Below, piece by piece: positions 54,925 to 64,000 of a stretch of 64,000 nucleotides of DNA. The position numbers were made by a program, and so were the translations under genes. Position 1 is the stretch's first letter. Each line of letters starts with the position of its first letter. The stretch comes from an uncultured Anaeroplasma sp. (GTDB lineage: Bacteria; Bacillota_I; Bacilli_A; Acholeplasmatales; Anaeroplasmataceae): contig CAKQBG010000004.1 in the NCBI GenBank assembly GCA_934216145.1, positions 1-64,000 of the forward strand, in the 5' to 3' direction. The notes beneath the pieces are model-generated. The model was not told the DNA's origin. It saw only the letters and a list, made by a program, of their open reading frames with translations, and ran no database searches.

Positions 54925-55355
54925 CTATTCATTAGCATTAAAGCCTCTATTATTACTAAATGATCTAGTAGTAAAAGCATACTCTCCATTATTAATATTA
55001 AACTCAGTGATAGATACATCATTAAATAAATGAACATTTTTTATAGATATATCATAGCTATTAGAAATATTACTACTATCAAATAAATCTAATATCTCTT
55101 TAATAGGATATTGATATATCCTATCATTAATAAGTTTTAGTTCCCTTGGAAGTGTCAAAGAATGCCTAACGTTTTCATTAAATACAGGATATTCATATTC
55201 AAGCTTATTATCATCAAGTCCAGCCTAGCCTAATAATATCCTTCTTCCTTTACTATCAACAAAGCTTTGTGGAGCATAAAAATCATATCCTAAATCCCAT
55301 TCCTTATAATTTTTTTTTGTTATTTTATCTAAAGTATATCCAAAAAAAATATATT
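54925..55355 (-). pseudogene. scrB: Decayed GH32 sucrose-6-phosphate hydrolase
   Basis: On minus one frame reads YIFFGYTLDKIT, NYKEWDLGYDFYAPQSFVDS, KGRRILLG, stop, AGLDDNKLEYEYPVF, VRHSLTLPREL, then YQYPIKEI and a short C-terminus ending ITEFNINNGEYAFTTRSFS. These are the second half of a GH32 catalytic domain and part of its beta-sandwich. The TAG replaces the Trp of the conserved GW motif (TGG to TAG). An in-frame stop precedes the remnant and no N-terminal NDPNG region is found. The C-terminal domain also appears internally shortened. Only the last 77 codons from 55158 still look like an ORF. The intact fructokinase follows, so a former scrB-scrK pair has lost its hydrolase. Confidence 0.85.
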
Positions 55356-55650
55356 CTTAAATCTATTTTTTCCCTCCTTTTCCCTGATGAGAAAAGCTAT
55401 AGGCTATTCTATCATTAAAATAAATTATATCAGGACATTATAGCATATAACCTTAATCATTCTAAAAAGGATATTTTGCTTCTTAGTAGCGATTTCATTA
55501 ATAGACATTTAAATCAAGTAGACAACTCTTGATTTTCACATCATTTCTAGACTTTTTGGTCCAAATTTATTATATCAAATGTTTTACTATTAATCTATAA
55601 AAGCTAATAACGGGATTTGAATATTCCTTCCAAATCCCTTTATTTTAAAT
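55356..55650. other. Intergenic stretch with no intact gene
   Basis: Mostly AT-rich sequence with stops in all frames read. It probably includes the eroded 5' half of the GH32 gene, but I could not recognise its NDPNG or FRDP regions. A short hairpin GGGATTTG (55612-55619) / CAAATCCC (55631-55638) near the right end may end the surface-protein transcript; its T-run is better on plus. Confidence 0.4.
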
Positions 55651-55651
55651 A

Positions 55652-57361
55652 TTAATGCTTCTTTCTATAAATAACTACACCCATAGCTATGGAAGCTATT
55701 AAAATAGAGCCAATAATACCACCAATAATAAATGGAGTGTGATCAAAGTTATTATTAATTATCTCTTCAAATTTATTAACTCTTATCTCATCATCAACTA
55801 TTAAAAACTCAGCATTATATTGCTTATCAGAATTAACCTGAATAACCATATTATAGGCTAAAGAATCTATATTTTTAATTTCAGATTGAATAGAAATAGA
55901 ATCATCACTATTTAAATATCCTAAATTCTTCAATAAATCCTCTATATCCTTCTTAAATACATTTGTATTATCTGGTAAAACAAATATTAAATCATCAAGA
56001 TTAATTTCAGGGAATTCACTATTACAATAAGAAACATAGAAAGATGATGTTACAGTATTACCACTCTTATCTGTAGCTAAAACCTCAAAGCTATATCTAC
56101 TAAAGCCTTTAGCTTTATTCTCATAATCATCTAAATCATTAATAGTGAAATCAGTAATCTCTCCATCATAATCATCAGTAATACTAATCTTTTCTTTAAT
56201 TTGAGCTAATGTTAAAGGATTATCATCATAAGATAAAATATTCTTAGGCATAGAAACTATAGGCGCATTATCATCTATAACATTTACCATAAAGCTTTTT
56301 TTACTAACATTATCATAAATATCAGTTGCGGTAACCGATATAGCTACTTCTCCTACTTGATCACTTTGAGCCTTATAATCTTCAAAATCATATTCAATAG
56401 ATTTAATATCACTCGAGTCTGTAACTGTAATATAGCTCTTAAGCTCATCATCAGTTAAAGCCTTCTTATAGCTTGCCCTAATAGTATCACAATTAATAAC
56501 AGGGCCTCTAATATCTTTTATTTCAATATCTAAATATAATTTTGTCACATTACCAAAATCATTAATTGCGTAATAACAAGCATAATATTTACCTATATCA
56601 TATAATCCCTCTTCAGCATAATCTCCTTCAATAAAATAAAGATTTGCCTTACCAGATTTATCTGTCACCTTTATTTTATTATAGATTTCATCAAGAGTTA
56701 TAGGATTATCATAATCTGAAATAACCTTAGTCTTACTCTTTCCATTTACATATGGATTGAATTTCATTCCATATAAAAATGATAGGTCAAAATTTTGATA
56801 GTATTCCTTATTACCTACATTATTAAAGGCAGGAGTTGAGTTAAAATATTTATGATAAATATAATAATCAGTATCATATTCATCCACAATTTCTGTTAAA
56901 TCAGCCTGAGATCTAAATACAATTTCTAGCTCACCATTTGTTAAAATAACAGAATACATTAAACCCTTATAGTTATGAAGAGGAATTTCAATATAAACAT
57001 TTAAGCGTTTAAAGCTTTGGCCATTAAATTCTATGTAACAGGAAATATTTAGATTTGTTGCACTATGAGCTTCATAGCCTACATCATAATAAAAAACTAA
57101 AGTTTCGTTCCAATTATCCTTAGGCATTTCCTCAAGAATATATTTAATTGATTGATTTTCTTTTAGCTCTTCGACATCACTTGCTCCTGTAATTACATTA
57201 AATCGCCTTTGATCAAGGATAACATCATCACCTAACCTAAAAGCACTAATATTGTCGCTAGGATTGTCCTTAAACATTAATTGAGCATTTAAATTTAAGC
57301 CAAAATTTAATGCTAGGAAGGCTCCTAACAAGCCTAGAAATAAAATAAATTTCTTTTTCAT
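55652..57361 (-). CDS. Membrane-anchored surface protein with Ig/HYR-like domains
   Basis: 569 residues: a cleavable signal (MKKKFILFLGLLGAFLALNF), an unassigned beta-rich N-terminal region (about 45-200), and three Ig-like modules. The modules have DFGNVTKLYLDIEIKD, VAISVTATDIYDNVSKKSFM and SRYSFEVLATDKSGNTV, phrases of bacterial Ig/HYR domains. A short alpha/beta segment follows, then a C-terminal membrane helix (about 545-565) with a basic RKKH end. It would be displayed on the outside of the cell, anchored by its C-terminus. No enzyme motif is seen; adhesion or matrix binding is possible. GAGGTGA precedes the ATG. Confidence 0.8.
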   Translation of the reverse strand: MKKKFILFLGLLGAFLALNFGLNLNAQLMFKDNPSDNISAFRLGDDVILDQRRFNVITGASDVEELKENQSIKYILEEMPKDNWNETLVFYYDVGYEAHSATNLNISCYIEFNGQSFKRLNVYIEIPLHNYKGLMYSVILTNGELEIVFRSQADLTEIVDEYDTDYYIYHKYFNSTPAFNNVGNKEYYQNFDLSFLYGMKFNPYVNGKSKTKVISDYDNPITLDEIYNKIKVTDKSGKANLYFIEGDYAEEGLYDIGKYYACYYAINDFGNVTKLYLDIEIKDIRGPVINCDTIRASYKKALTDDELKSYITVTDSSDIKSIEYDFEDYKAQSDQVGEVAISVTATDIYDNVSKKSFMVNVIDDNAPIVSMPKNILSYDDNPLTLAQIKEKISITDDYDGEITDFTINDLDDYENKAKGFSRYSFEVLATDKSGNTVTSSFYVSYCNSEFPEINLDDLIFVLPDNTNVFKKDIEDLLKNLGYLNSDDSISIQSEIKNIDSLAYNMVIQVNSDKQYNAEFLIVDDEIRVNKFEEIINNNFDHTPFIIGGIIGSILIASIAMGVVIYRKKH

Positions 57362-57444
57362 TTTTTATCACCTCATATAATAATAGGGAAATTTTTTTGT
57401 TTTTTTTCACTTTTTTTATATTTTTTTTAAAAAAATTAAAAAAT

Positions 57445-57459
57445 GGCACTAAAAGTGCC
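57445..57459 (-). terminator. Terminator after the first giant helicase
   Basis: GGCACT, loop, AGTGCC, followed on minus by TTTTTTAATTTTTTT: a strong intrinsic terminator. Confidence 0.85.
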
Positions 57460-57506
57460 AAGTGAATTAATATTTTACTATCATCACTATCTTCTAGTAC
57501 CGTTTT

Positions 57507-60500
57507 TTATCTTTCTATATAGCTACCAGGAATATATAAATTATTATTCCTATTAATAACCTTATTATCGAATAATAAATCCTTTAATACACCATCAAGA
57601 ATAATTCTAGTTGATGCTAAAACCTTATCAAATCCTAAAAGCTTAACAAGTGTTCTATAACAACCATCAATAGTTATACCATTATTCTTTCCTACAATAA
57701 CTAATATACCATTCGCATATTCTTCTGGTGAAATTTGATATGCTTCACGGCCAGAATCAATTCTAAGGGTAATACCAGCTATTTTCTTATTATAATAGAA
57801 GCCTCCAAGCTTTAAAGCTCTCTTAGGTATATTATTTTTAATATCATCTAATAATTCCTTTGTAGGCTTTGCTTTATCATAAATTCTAGCTATTTCTGAA
57901 GCTAAGAAATCCTCATGAATAGGAGCTTCATAATTAATAATTTCTTGAATTAAATATTCTAAATCATATTCCTCAAGAATTCTCTTACCTCTTAAAACAC
58001 CTAAAGAATCATAAACATTAAAGTTAGACTCTAATGAATCTAATGCTTCATCCTCTTCAAGGAAGCTCTTAATATCATCACTTACAGTATCATCTTCCTC
58101 TTCAGTAGTTAACGCTTTAAATAATCTTTCTTTTTCATCATCCATATTAGATACCCAAGCAGTAGTATAAAGCTTAAAATATTTCCAACCTAATCTTCTT
58201 AATAATAATCTCTCTAAACGATATTTATCAGTAATATTAGTAGAATAGCTACTAGATTGATCAAGCATAATAGCCATAACAAACTTATCATTTTCCTTTA
58301 CAGCTAAATCTATCTTAAATGAGCTATTACCATAATTAGTATATACCTCGTAGCCTAAGCTCTCTAAATAACTCTTTACAGATAAAACAATACCATTATT
58401 AGAAGGAGAAAAATTCTTTTTATTTAAAATATGCTCAGCAAACTCTAAATAATCCCTTAATAATAAAGCTCCTTTTGAGTTTGTTGTAGTTTTAATATCT
58501 GTATATCTAATAGATGAAACAATACTAATATTATATTTAGCACGAGTTACTGCTACATTTAATCTTCTTTCACCACCAGAATTATTTAAAGGTCCAAAGC
58601 GTTGATAAAATTTACCTTCACTATTATAAGCATAACAAATACTAAAAATAATTCTATCTCTTTCATCACCCTGAACTGTCTCTAGGTTTTTAACGAAGAA
58701 CGGCTCATCAGTAGAACCGTCAAAATACTTCATCAACTCAGGATGCTTCTTTAATTCCTTATCTACTAATGAGGAAATTAAATCAGCTTGAACGTTACTA
58801 AACGCAACAACACCTAATGATCTTGATGATTCCTTATAATGCTCAAATACCATCTTACAAATCTTTTGAGCCTCATATGGATTAGTTCTAGTAGCCATAT
58901 CATATTTACCATCAGGGAAATAGTAGAAATCAACTCCAAAGCCCTTACTATGAGTTAAAGCCTGAGGAATAGTAATAAGTCCATCATTATAGAAGCTATG
59001 ATTAGAAAATGTAATTAATTCCTCACTTCTACTTCTATAATGCCATTTTAATGATGTAGTTGGGAATACCTGAGTAGCCTTATCCAAAATAGATTCTAAA
59101 TCATATTCTCTATCATCCTCTTCAGATTCAACACTTGCCATAAAGAAATTAGATGGTGGCATTTGCTTTGTATCACCAATGATAATACATTGCTTTCCTC
59201 TATAAATAGAACCTAACGCATCTGAGGCAAAAATCTGAGAAGCCTCATCAAAAATTACACAATCAAATAAATTTAGGGTACTTGTTAAATAGGTAGAAAC
59301 TGATAATGGTGACATTAAAAAGACAGGTTTTATTTCTAATACAAAATCAAAGATTTGATCAAGTAGACTTCTAATTGGTAATTGTCTTCTTAACTTATTA
59401 TACTCTTTATCTAGAATCTTAAATTTAGAACCCTCAACTAAACTTAAATTAGGTCTTTTCTTACTCATCTTAGAAATAATTATATCTCTATTTATTATAA
59501 ACATTTCCTCATCTAACGCTCTAAAGTCATTAACAAACTTTTCCTTTTTTTCGCTAACAAAACCATTTAGCATAGCTGAAGAGGCAAATATTTCTTGTAT
59601 TTTTAAATAATAATAGGTTTTCTTAAATGTATCGGCAATATATGGTAATTCATATTTATAATCTAAATAAGTATCAAGGAAATCTAATATATTATATTTA
59701 TCTAAGCTATTAATAATATTATTAATATTTAAATACAAGCTATAATAATCCTTCCATGAATAAGTATTATTAAAGAATTCTAATAAATCCTCTAATGATA
59801 ATTCCTTAGAATCTAGTTTTCTAATATCAATATACTTAACAGTAATATTAAATATAGATTTATTAGATTTAAATTCATTAGAAATAATATTTAAATCAAT
59901 ACGCTTCTTTAATTCCTTTAAATTTTCTTCTGTAATAGCGTAATCATCAAATTTATCTACCTCTCTTAAATCTGATAATATTACCCTCAAATTCAATCCA
60001 CTAATATTACCTAAATATTTAGTAATAAAGCTACTATATTCTCTAGATATATTAAGATTTCTCTTAATATTAGCTAATTCCTTTAATTCATCATTTATCT
60101 CCTCAGGCTTTACCTTTACCTTACGATAAACAATAATCTTATTATATAAATCCTTTAATTCCTTAGATTTAAATAATGATTTATTTTGAAGAGCCTTATT
60201 ATATTGAATAGACAATTCATCTAACGGTTCATTTAATATTTTTTGATCATATAATGCTAGAGTTTCACTCTTTAATATTTTTATAATAATTAAATATTTT
60301 TCAATAGAATCAATTAATTTAGTTCTTACTCTTTTAATTAAATAAAAAGGAGAATAGCTTTTTAAATTAAATAAAACTATTAATAAATCTAAAATCTTAT
60401 AAACATCAGATATCTCAGTAATTGATAATTTTAATACCTCATTAATAATATTTTTATATTCTATTAGCTTAGCTAAATGATTAATAGATACTTCTATATT

Positions 60501-61940
60501 TTCAATAGAAATTGATTGATTTAAATTATAAAAATAAAATGGATTAGTTCTATAATCATAAATATCAATTGCATATCCACTATATTCATTTAATAGCTTA
60601 GAAATATTTTCAACATCATATAAATTCAAATTAGAAATATTAAAATCCTTTTGAATTGGTGTAGCATCAACATTAAAATATAAAGAATATAAATCTGACA
60701 ATGAAATACCTAAGCCAGGTATTTTATTATTCATTTCATTCTCATAAGAGCTTAAATCAGCCTTAATAAGCTTATATTTAGATTCTAAAAATTGAGATTT
60801 AAAATCCATATTATATTTAGGGGCAGTAGCGGCCTTATATAAATTTTGAATAAAATCTTTTTTATTAGCCTTATTAGAATGTAATTCTATTGCGAAATCA
60901 GATAAATGAACTCTTCTTAAATTTTCAAATACGACATTTAATGCTGAAATTTTTTCTGATACGAATAATATCTTCTTATCTACACCTAATAATGAAGCGA
61001 TAATATTAGTAATAGTTTGACTCTTACCAGAACCAGGTGGTCCCTCAAGACAAAATGATTTACCATCTGCAGCCATTTGAATAGCTTCAAGCTGAGATGA
61101 ATCACAGTTAACAACTGGATATATTTTATTTTTTTCTTCAGATTTAAATTCTCTTTGTTCTTCACCTAATAAATATCTAATATTTCTATTTTTAATAACA
61201 GTTTCCTTATTAAAAATTAAATCATTATACATATTCATTTTATAGAATGAATAAATACCTAAGGCAGCTCCATCATCCATTCTCATATCACTAGGTAAAA
61301 TAGCTCTTACCTTTTCAACATAGGAAGAAAAAGATTCATCCTGATAGCTTGGAATTTCACAATTATAAACAGAACTAAAATAATATTTAAGGGTAGGATT
61401 AATAATTATTTCATCCTCATATTGATGAATAACAAAATCTCCACCCTCATTTGATAATTCAATTGGCAATAACATCAATGGGGCTACATATTCTATATCC
61501 TCTTCTACATAATGAATAAATTCAAAGGATAAATATAAAGCGTTTATACCCTTTTCTACAATAGAGTTAGTAAAATCCTTTTTTAAGGATTTTAAAACTC
61601 TAGTTAAACTAAACCCCATTTTATAGCATAATAACTGTCTAGAGGCTAAATATTTCCTTGTTATTTCATAAGCTTTAGTAGGAGTATATTCTAATACATT
61701 GTCATTAGGATTATTAATTATCTCCTCATTATGGTAATTTAATAATAAAGGATCAATATTTAAAATAGTACAATCTCTTCCACCCTTAACAGCACGGAAT
61801 ATCTCCTCAATATTTTTATTTAGAAGCATTAATGTTTTTAAACCAGAATCCTTAAAATTAAGTAATCTATTTCTTTTACCTAAATCTAATAATTGATTAG
61901 TTACAACATAAAGCTTCTTTAATACCTCTTGATCAGTCAT
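57507..61940 (-). CDS. Giant SF1 helicase, DUF4011 / MTES_1575 / DUF3320 type
   Basis: 1477 residues (COG1112-like). The N-terminal DUF4011 reads LDLGKRNRLLNFKDSGLKTL. Helicase part 1 has Walker A EGPPGSGKSQTITNII (about 300). After a long helical insert come VIFDEASQIFASDALGSIY (Walker B), IIGDTKQMPPSNFF, KWHYRSRSEELI, TVQGDERDRIIFSI and NVAVTRAKYN. A nuclease-like MTES_1575 domain follows (about 1190-1280: VKSYLESLGYEVYTNYG, KIDLAV, LGWKYFKLYTTAWVSN), then a C-terminal DUF3320 (APIHEDFLASEIARIYDKAK). In the nuclease domain the usual GIExDG phrase reads AIMLDQ, so the acidic residue is missing. GGGGCGA precedes the ATG. It directly follows a paralogue by 11 bases. Helicases of this class are suspected of roles in defence or RNA/DNA metabolism; the function is open. 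Confidence 0.85.
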   Translation of the reverse strand: MTDQEVLKKLYVVTNQLLDLGKRNRLLNFKDSGLKTLMLLNKNIEEIFRAVKGGRDCTILNIDPLLLNYHNEEIINNPNDNVLEYTPTKAYEITRKYLASRQLLCYKMGFSLTRVLKSLKKDFTNSIVEKGINALYLSFEFIHYVEEDIEYVAPLMLLPIELSNEGGDFVIHQYEDEIIINPTLKYYFSSVYNCEIPSYQDESFSSYVEKVRAILPSDMRMDDGAALGIYSFYKMNMYNDLIFNKETVIKNRNIRYLLGEEQREFKSEEKNKIYPVVNCDSSQLEAIQMAADGKSFCLEGPPGSGKSQTITNIIASLLGVDKKILFVSEKISALNVVFENLRRVHLSDFAIELHSNKANKKDFIQNLYKAATAPKYNMDFKSQFLESKYKLIKADLSSYENEMNNKIPGLGISLSDLYSLYFNVDATPIQKDFNISNLNLYDVENISKLLNEYSGYAIDIYDYRTNPFYFYNLNQSISIENIEVSINHLAKLIEYKNIINEVLKLSITEISDVYKILDLLIVLFNLKSYSPFYLIKRVRTKLIDSIEKYLIIIKILKSETLALYDQKILNEPLDELSIQYNKALQNKSLFKSKELKDLYNKIIVYRKVKVKPEEINDELKELANIKRNLNISREYSSFITKYLGNISGLNLRVILSDLREVDKFDDYAITEENLKELKKRIDLNIISNEFKSNKSIFNITVKYIDIRKLDSKELSLEDLLEFFNNTYSWKDYYSLYLNINNIINSLDKYNILDFLDTYLDYKYELPYIADTFKKTYYYLKIQEIFASSAMLNGFVSEKKEKFVNDFRALDEEMFIINRDIIISKMSKKRPNLSLVEGSKFKILDKEYNKLRRQLPIRSLLDQIFDFVLEIKPVFLMSPLSVSTYLTSTLNLFDCVIFDEASQIFASDALGSIYRGKQCIIIGDTKQMPPSNFFMASVESEEDDREYDLESILDKATQVFPTTSLKWHYRSRSEELITFSNHSFYNDGLITIPQALTHSKGFGVDFYYFPDGKYDMATRTNPYEAQKICKMVFEHYKESSRSLGVVAFSNVQADLISSLVDKELKKHPELMKYFDGSTDEPFFVKNLETVQGDERDRIIFSICYAYNSEGKFYQRFGPLNNSGGERRLNVAVTRAKYNISIVSSIRYTDIKTTTNSKGALLLRDYLEFAEHILNKKNFSPSNNGIVLSVKSYLESLGYEVYTNYGNSSFKIDLAVKENDKFVMAIMLDQSSSYSTNITDKYRLERLLLRRLGWKYFKLYTTAWVSNMDDEKERLFKALTTEEEDDTVSDDIKSFLEEDEALDSLESNFNVYDSLGVLRGKRILEEYDLEYLIQEIINYEAPIHEDFLASEIARIYDKAKPTKELLDDIKNNIPKRALKLGGFYYNKKIAGITLRIDSGREAYQISPEEYANGILVIVGKNNGITIDGCYRTLVKLLGFDKVLASTRIILDGVLKDLLFDNKVINRNNNLYIPGSYIER

Positions 61941-61951
61941 TCTAATCGCCC

Positions 61952-64000
61952 CTAACTATATAATTTCGTATCTCTTTCTATTATTTTACCATCAAGCTTC
62001 AACATTACAACCGCATCATCTAATATTTTTTTAGTATTTTCAGTTAATCTCTTAAAATCTAATACATTTAATAATGATTTATAACAGCCTGTAATTGTAA
62101 TACCTTGATTTTCCTTAACTATTCTATAAATACCATCCATTAATTCAGATAATGGAATTTCATCAATTCCTCTATCAGAATTAACTCTTAATTCAGATTC
62201 CTTTTTAGTTAAAAATAAAATATTATTCTCACAATAAATATCCTTTAATAAAGGATTAACCATATTTTTTATTACATTAGAAACTCTTGTTTTATCATAG
62301 ATATAGGCTATTTTACGATATAAATAATCCTTAGTAATAGGTTCTTCCTTCTCAACTATTTTATAAATTAAATAATCAAGACTATTACTATTTAAAATAT
62401 CCTTTCCTTCCAAAATAGATATTTCCTCATATTTATTAAATTTATTAGCGATATCCTCTTCGCTTTCCTCTAAATAGCTTTCATGAGAAATAACACTACT
62501 TTTTGATTCTCCATTAGTTAATAAGCTAATAAGCTCTTCTTCAATTAATTTTCTTTCATTAACCCAAGCAGGAGTATAAAGCTTATAATATTTAAAGCCA
62601 GCTCTAATAAGTAATCCTTCCATTAATCTTGCTTCATCTGATATTAAAGATGGATTATTCTTATCAATCATAATTGCTAGACTATAATTCTCCTTACCAG
62701 ATAATTTAACTGCTAAATCAATCTTAAATGAGCTACTGCCATAATTAGTATCAACTATATATCCCTTTTCCTCTAAAAAGCTCTTAACACTTAAAATAAT
62801 ACCATTATCTGTTTCATTACTAGAATTCATTTTAGATGCATTTTCAGAAAAAGCTAAATAATTCTTTAAGCTATTAGCACCTATAGAATTACTATTTGTA
62901 ATTTCAGATGAATGAATAGATGTAACAACAGTAACATTATATTTAGCACGTGTTATCGCAACATTTAATCTTTTCTCTCCACCTAAGGCATTTAAAGGTC
63001 CAAAGCGTTGATAGAATTTATTATATTCATTATGTCCATAACAAATACTAAAGATTATTCTATCTCTTTCATCACCCTGAACAGTTTCTAGATTTTTAAT
63101 AAATAAAGGCTCATTTACTGTATCTTCTATTATCTTCTTAACATCAGGATTTTTCTTTAAAGAATCATCTAAAACATCACTAATCAATTCAGCTTGAACC
63201 TTACTAAACGCAACAACACCTAATGATTCTCTACTATTTCGATAATGCTCAATAATTAAATCAGCAATAAATAAAGCTTCTCTTTTATTAGTTCTAGTCT
63301 TTAAATCATAAATTCCATCTTTAAGATAAATATGATCTATTCCAAGACCCTTTCTATGGACTGAAGCAGAAGGAATAGTAATTAAGGAATTATTATAAAA
63401 TTCTTTATTACTAAAGGCAATAAGCTCCTCACTTCTACTTCTATAATGCCATTTAAGACCATGAGAAATAAAATTCAAGCTAGCATAAGATAAAATAGAA
63501 TCATTTGTATCCTCACTATAATCTTCATCCTCATCATTTGAATCACTCGCATTAAAGAAATTAGATGGTGGCATTTGCTTACTATCACCAATAATAATAC
63601 ATTGTTTTGAACGATAAATAGCTCCTAAGCTATCATGAACAAATATCTGAGAGGCCTCATCAAAAATTACACAATCAAATAAATAATTTCTACTATTTAA
63701 ATAGGTAGATACTGATAATGGTGACATTAAAAAGACAGGCTTAATATCTAATATAAAATCAAAAATCTCATCTAATAAAACTCTAATAGGCTTCTGACGC
63801 TTAGTTTTATTATATTCCTTAGCTAATACCTTAAAGCTGCTTCCAGACATAACAACATCATCAGGTCTTTTCATAGAATTCTTAGAAATTATAGTTGAAA
63901 TATTAATATCTTCTATTTTTTTATCTAATATTTTATATTCCTCTACCTTATCCTTAAAGCTCTTTTCTCTAAAATGATATAGGGTAGGAGATTCATCTAA
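61952..64000 (-). CDS. Second giant SF1 helicase paralogue, N-terminus beyond the window
   Basis: The frame is open from 64000 to the stop at 61952 (682 codons visible) and begins inside the protein. The apparent ATG at 63874 is internal, since homology to the downstream paralogue continues above it. It shows VIFDEASQIFVHDSLGAIY, IIGDSKQMPPSNFF, KWHYRSRSEELI, TVQGDERDRIIFSI, NVAITRAKYN, the nuclease-like KIDLAV and FKYYKLYTPAWVNE, and a DUF3320-like end. As in its neighbour, the acidic residue of the nuclease motif is replaced (AIMIDK). Walker A should lie outside the window. The two are a tandem duplication that has diverged considerably. Confidence 0.85.
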   Translation of the reverse strand, partial: LDESPTLYHFREKSFKDKVEEYKILDKKIEDINISTIISKNSMKRPDDVVMSGSSFKVLAKEYNKTKRQKPIRVLLDEIFDFILDIKPVFLMSPLSVSTYLNSRNYLFDCVIFDEASQIFVHDSLGAIYRSKQCIIIGDSKQMPPSNFFNASDSNDEDEDYSEDTNDSILSYASLNFISHGLKWHYRSRSEELIAFSNKEFYNNSLITIPSASVHRKGLGIDHIYLKDGIYDLKTRTNKREALFIADLIIEHYRNSRESLGVVAFSKVQAELISDVLDDSLKKNPDVKKIIEDTVNEPLFIKNLETVQGDERDRIIFSICYGHNEYNKFYQRFGPLNALGGEKRLNVAITRAKYNVTVVTSIHSSEITNSNSIGANSLKNYLAFSENASKMNSSNETDNGIILSVKSFLEEKGYIVDTNYGSSSFKIDLAVKLSGKENYSLAIMIDKNNPSLISDEARLMEGLLIRAGFKYYKLYTPAWVNERKLIEEELISLLTNGESKSSVISHESYLEESEEDIANKFNKYEEISILEGKDILNSNSLDYLIYKIVEKEEPITKDYLYRKIAYIYDKTRVSNVIKNMVNPLLKDIYCENNILFLTKKESELRVNSDRGIDEIPLSELMDGIYRIVKENQGITITGCYKSLLNVLDFKRLTENTKKILDDAVVMLKLDGKIIERDTKLYS

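Noticed and set aside
54925..55158. A separate 77-residue gene
   Set aside because: It is the in-frame remainder of the GH32 gene after the nonsense codon, not an independent gene.
55160..55190. cre-like sequence TGAAAACGTTAGGCA upstream of scrK
   Set aside because: Misses the consensus at a key position and lies in former coding sequence; weaker than the ppdK and lipoprotein-unit sites.
55376..55560. Short minus-strand frame starting MSINEIATKK as a LacI-type regulator fragment
   Set aside because: Only 26 codons, no helix-turn-helix continuation; the resemblance is too short to support.
57270..57461. Extended start of the surface protein region (63-codon frame)
   Set aside because: Different frame running through a terminator and poly-T tract; no coding evidence.
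1..64000. CRISPR arrays, rRNA, tRNA genes
   Set aside because: No regularly spaced repeats, no rRNA signature and no convincing tRNA cloverleaf (GGTTCRANTC arm) was found on either strand; a tRNAscan-type run would be decisive.

Overview
The window is about 64 kb of very AT-rich (roughly 28-30% G+C by eye), gene-dense DNA read with the standard bacterial code. Shine-Dalgarno sites are strong, promoters are TTGACA/TATAAT-like, CIRCE and cre-type operators are present, and lipoboxes are of the [AS]SC / [AT]AC type. Together with tilS-hpt-ftsH synteny, rqcP, DUF1846, U32, an M29 aminopeptidase and a low-G+C PTS enzyme I, this points to an anaerobic low-G+C Bacilli or Mollicutes-like bacterium (Izemoplasma / RF39 / Acholeplasma / Erysipelotrichia neighbourhood). 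The assignment is an inference. No rRNA, tRNA, CRISPR array or complete insertion sequence was seen.

Region 1 (1-7.9 kb, minus strand) is an accessory island. It holds an XRE repressor with its own promoter, an ImmA/IrrE-type metallopeptidase and a 53-residue zinc ribbon. After a hairpin-rich leader come a phage-tail-spike-like protein, a holin-like membrane protein and a giant Rhs/YD-repeat protein (at least 1650 residues) that runs off the left edge and carries a PD-(D/E)xK-like nuclease tail. This looks like a phage-derived release and injection cassette coupled to a polymorphic toxin.

Region 2 (8-21.4 kb, minus) is housekeeping: ppdK with a cre box, a SWIM-SNF2 helicase, a DUF1846 protein, and the operon tilS-hpt-ftsH-rqcP.

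Region 3 (21.6-37.9 kb, minus) is a large surface-lipoprotein and sugar-type ABC importer locus. Two units are visible. One has an Ig-like lipoprotein plus a PL9 pectate-lyase-like lipoprotein, under a LacI/CcpA-type operator. The other has a ComEC-like metallo-beta-lactamase lipoprotein, an UgpC/MsmK ATPase, two permeases, a binding lipoprotein, a thermonuclease-OB lipoprotein and a multi-OB-fold lipoprotein. The locus appears built to break down extracellular polymers (polyuronides and/or nucleic acids) at the cell surface and import the products.

Region 4 (38-46.8 kb) has a U32 protein and two HrcA/CIRCE-controlled small heat-shock proteins on plus. On minus are an M29 aminopeptidase, a SpoVT/AbrB-like regulator, a short PTS enzyme I, a phosphodiesterase-like protein and an Lrp regulator. 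Region 5 (46.9-49.1 kb, minus) is a tightly coupled four-gene operon of unknown role with an LRAT-domain protein and a zinc-ribbon, transposase-like protein. Region 6 (49.2-57.4 kb) has an S66 LD-carboxypeptidase, a polysaccharide deacetylase, mnmE, a MATE exporter, a fructokinase next to a decayed GH32 sucrose-6-phosphate hydrolase, and a membrane-anchored Ig-like surface protein. Region 7 (57.5-64 kb, minus) holds two tandem, paralogous giant SF1 helicases (DUF4011 / MTES_1575 / DUF3320 type). The second runs off the right edge.
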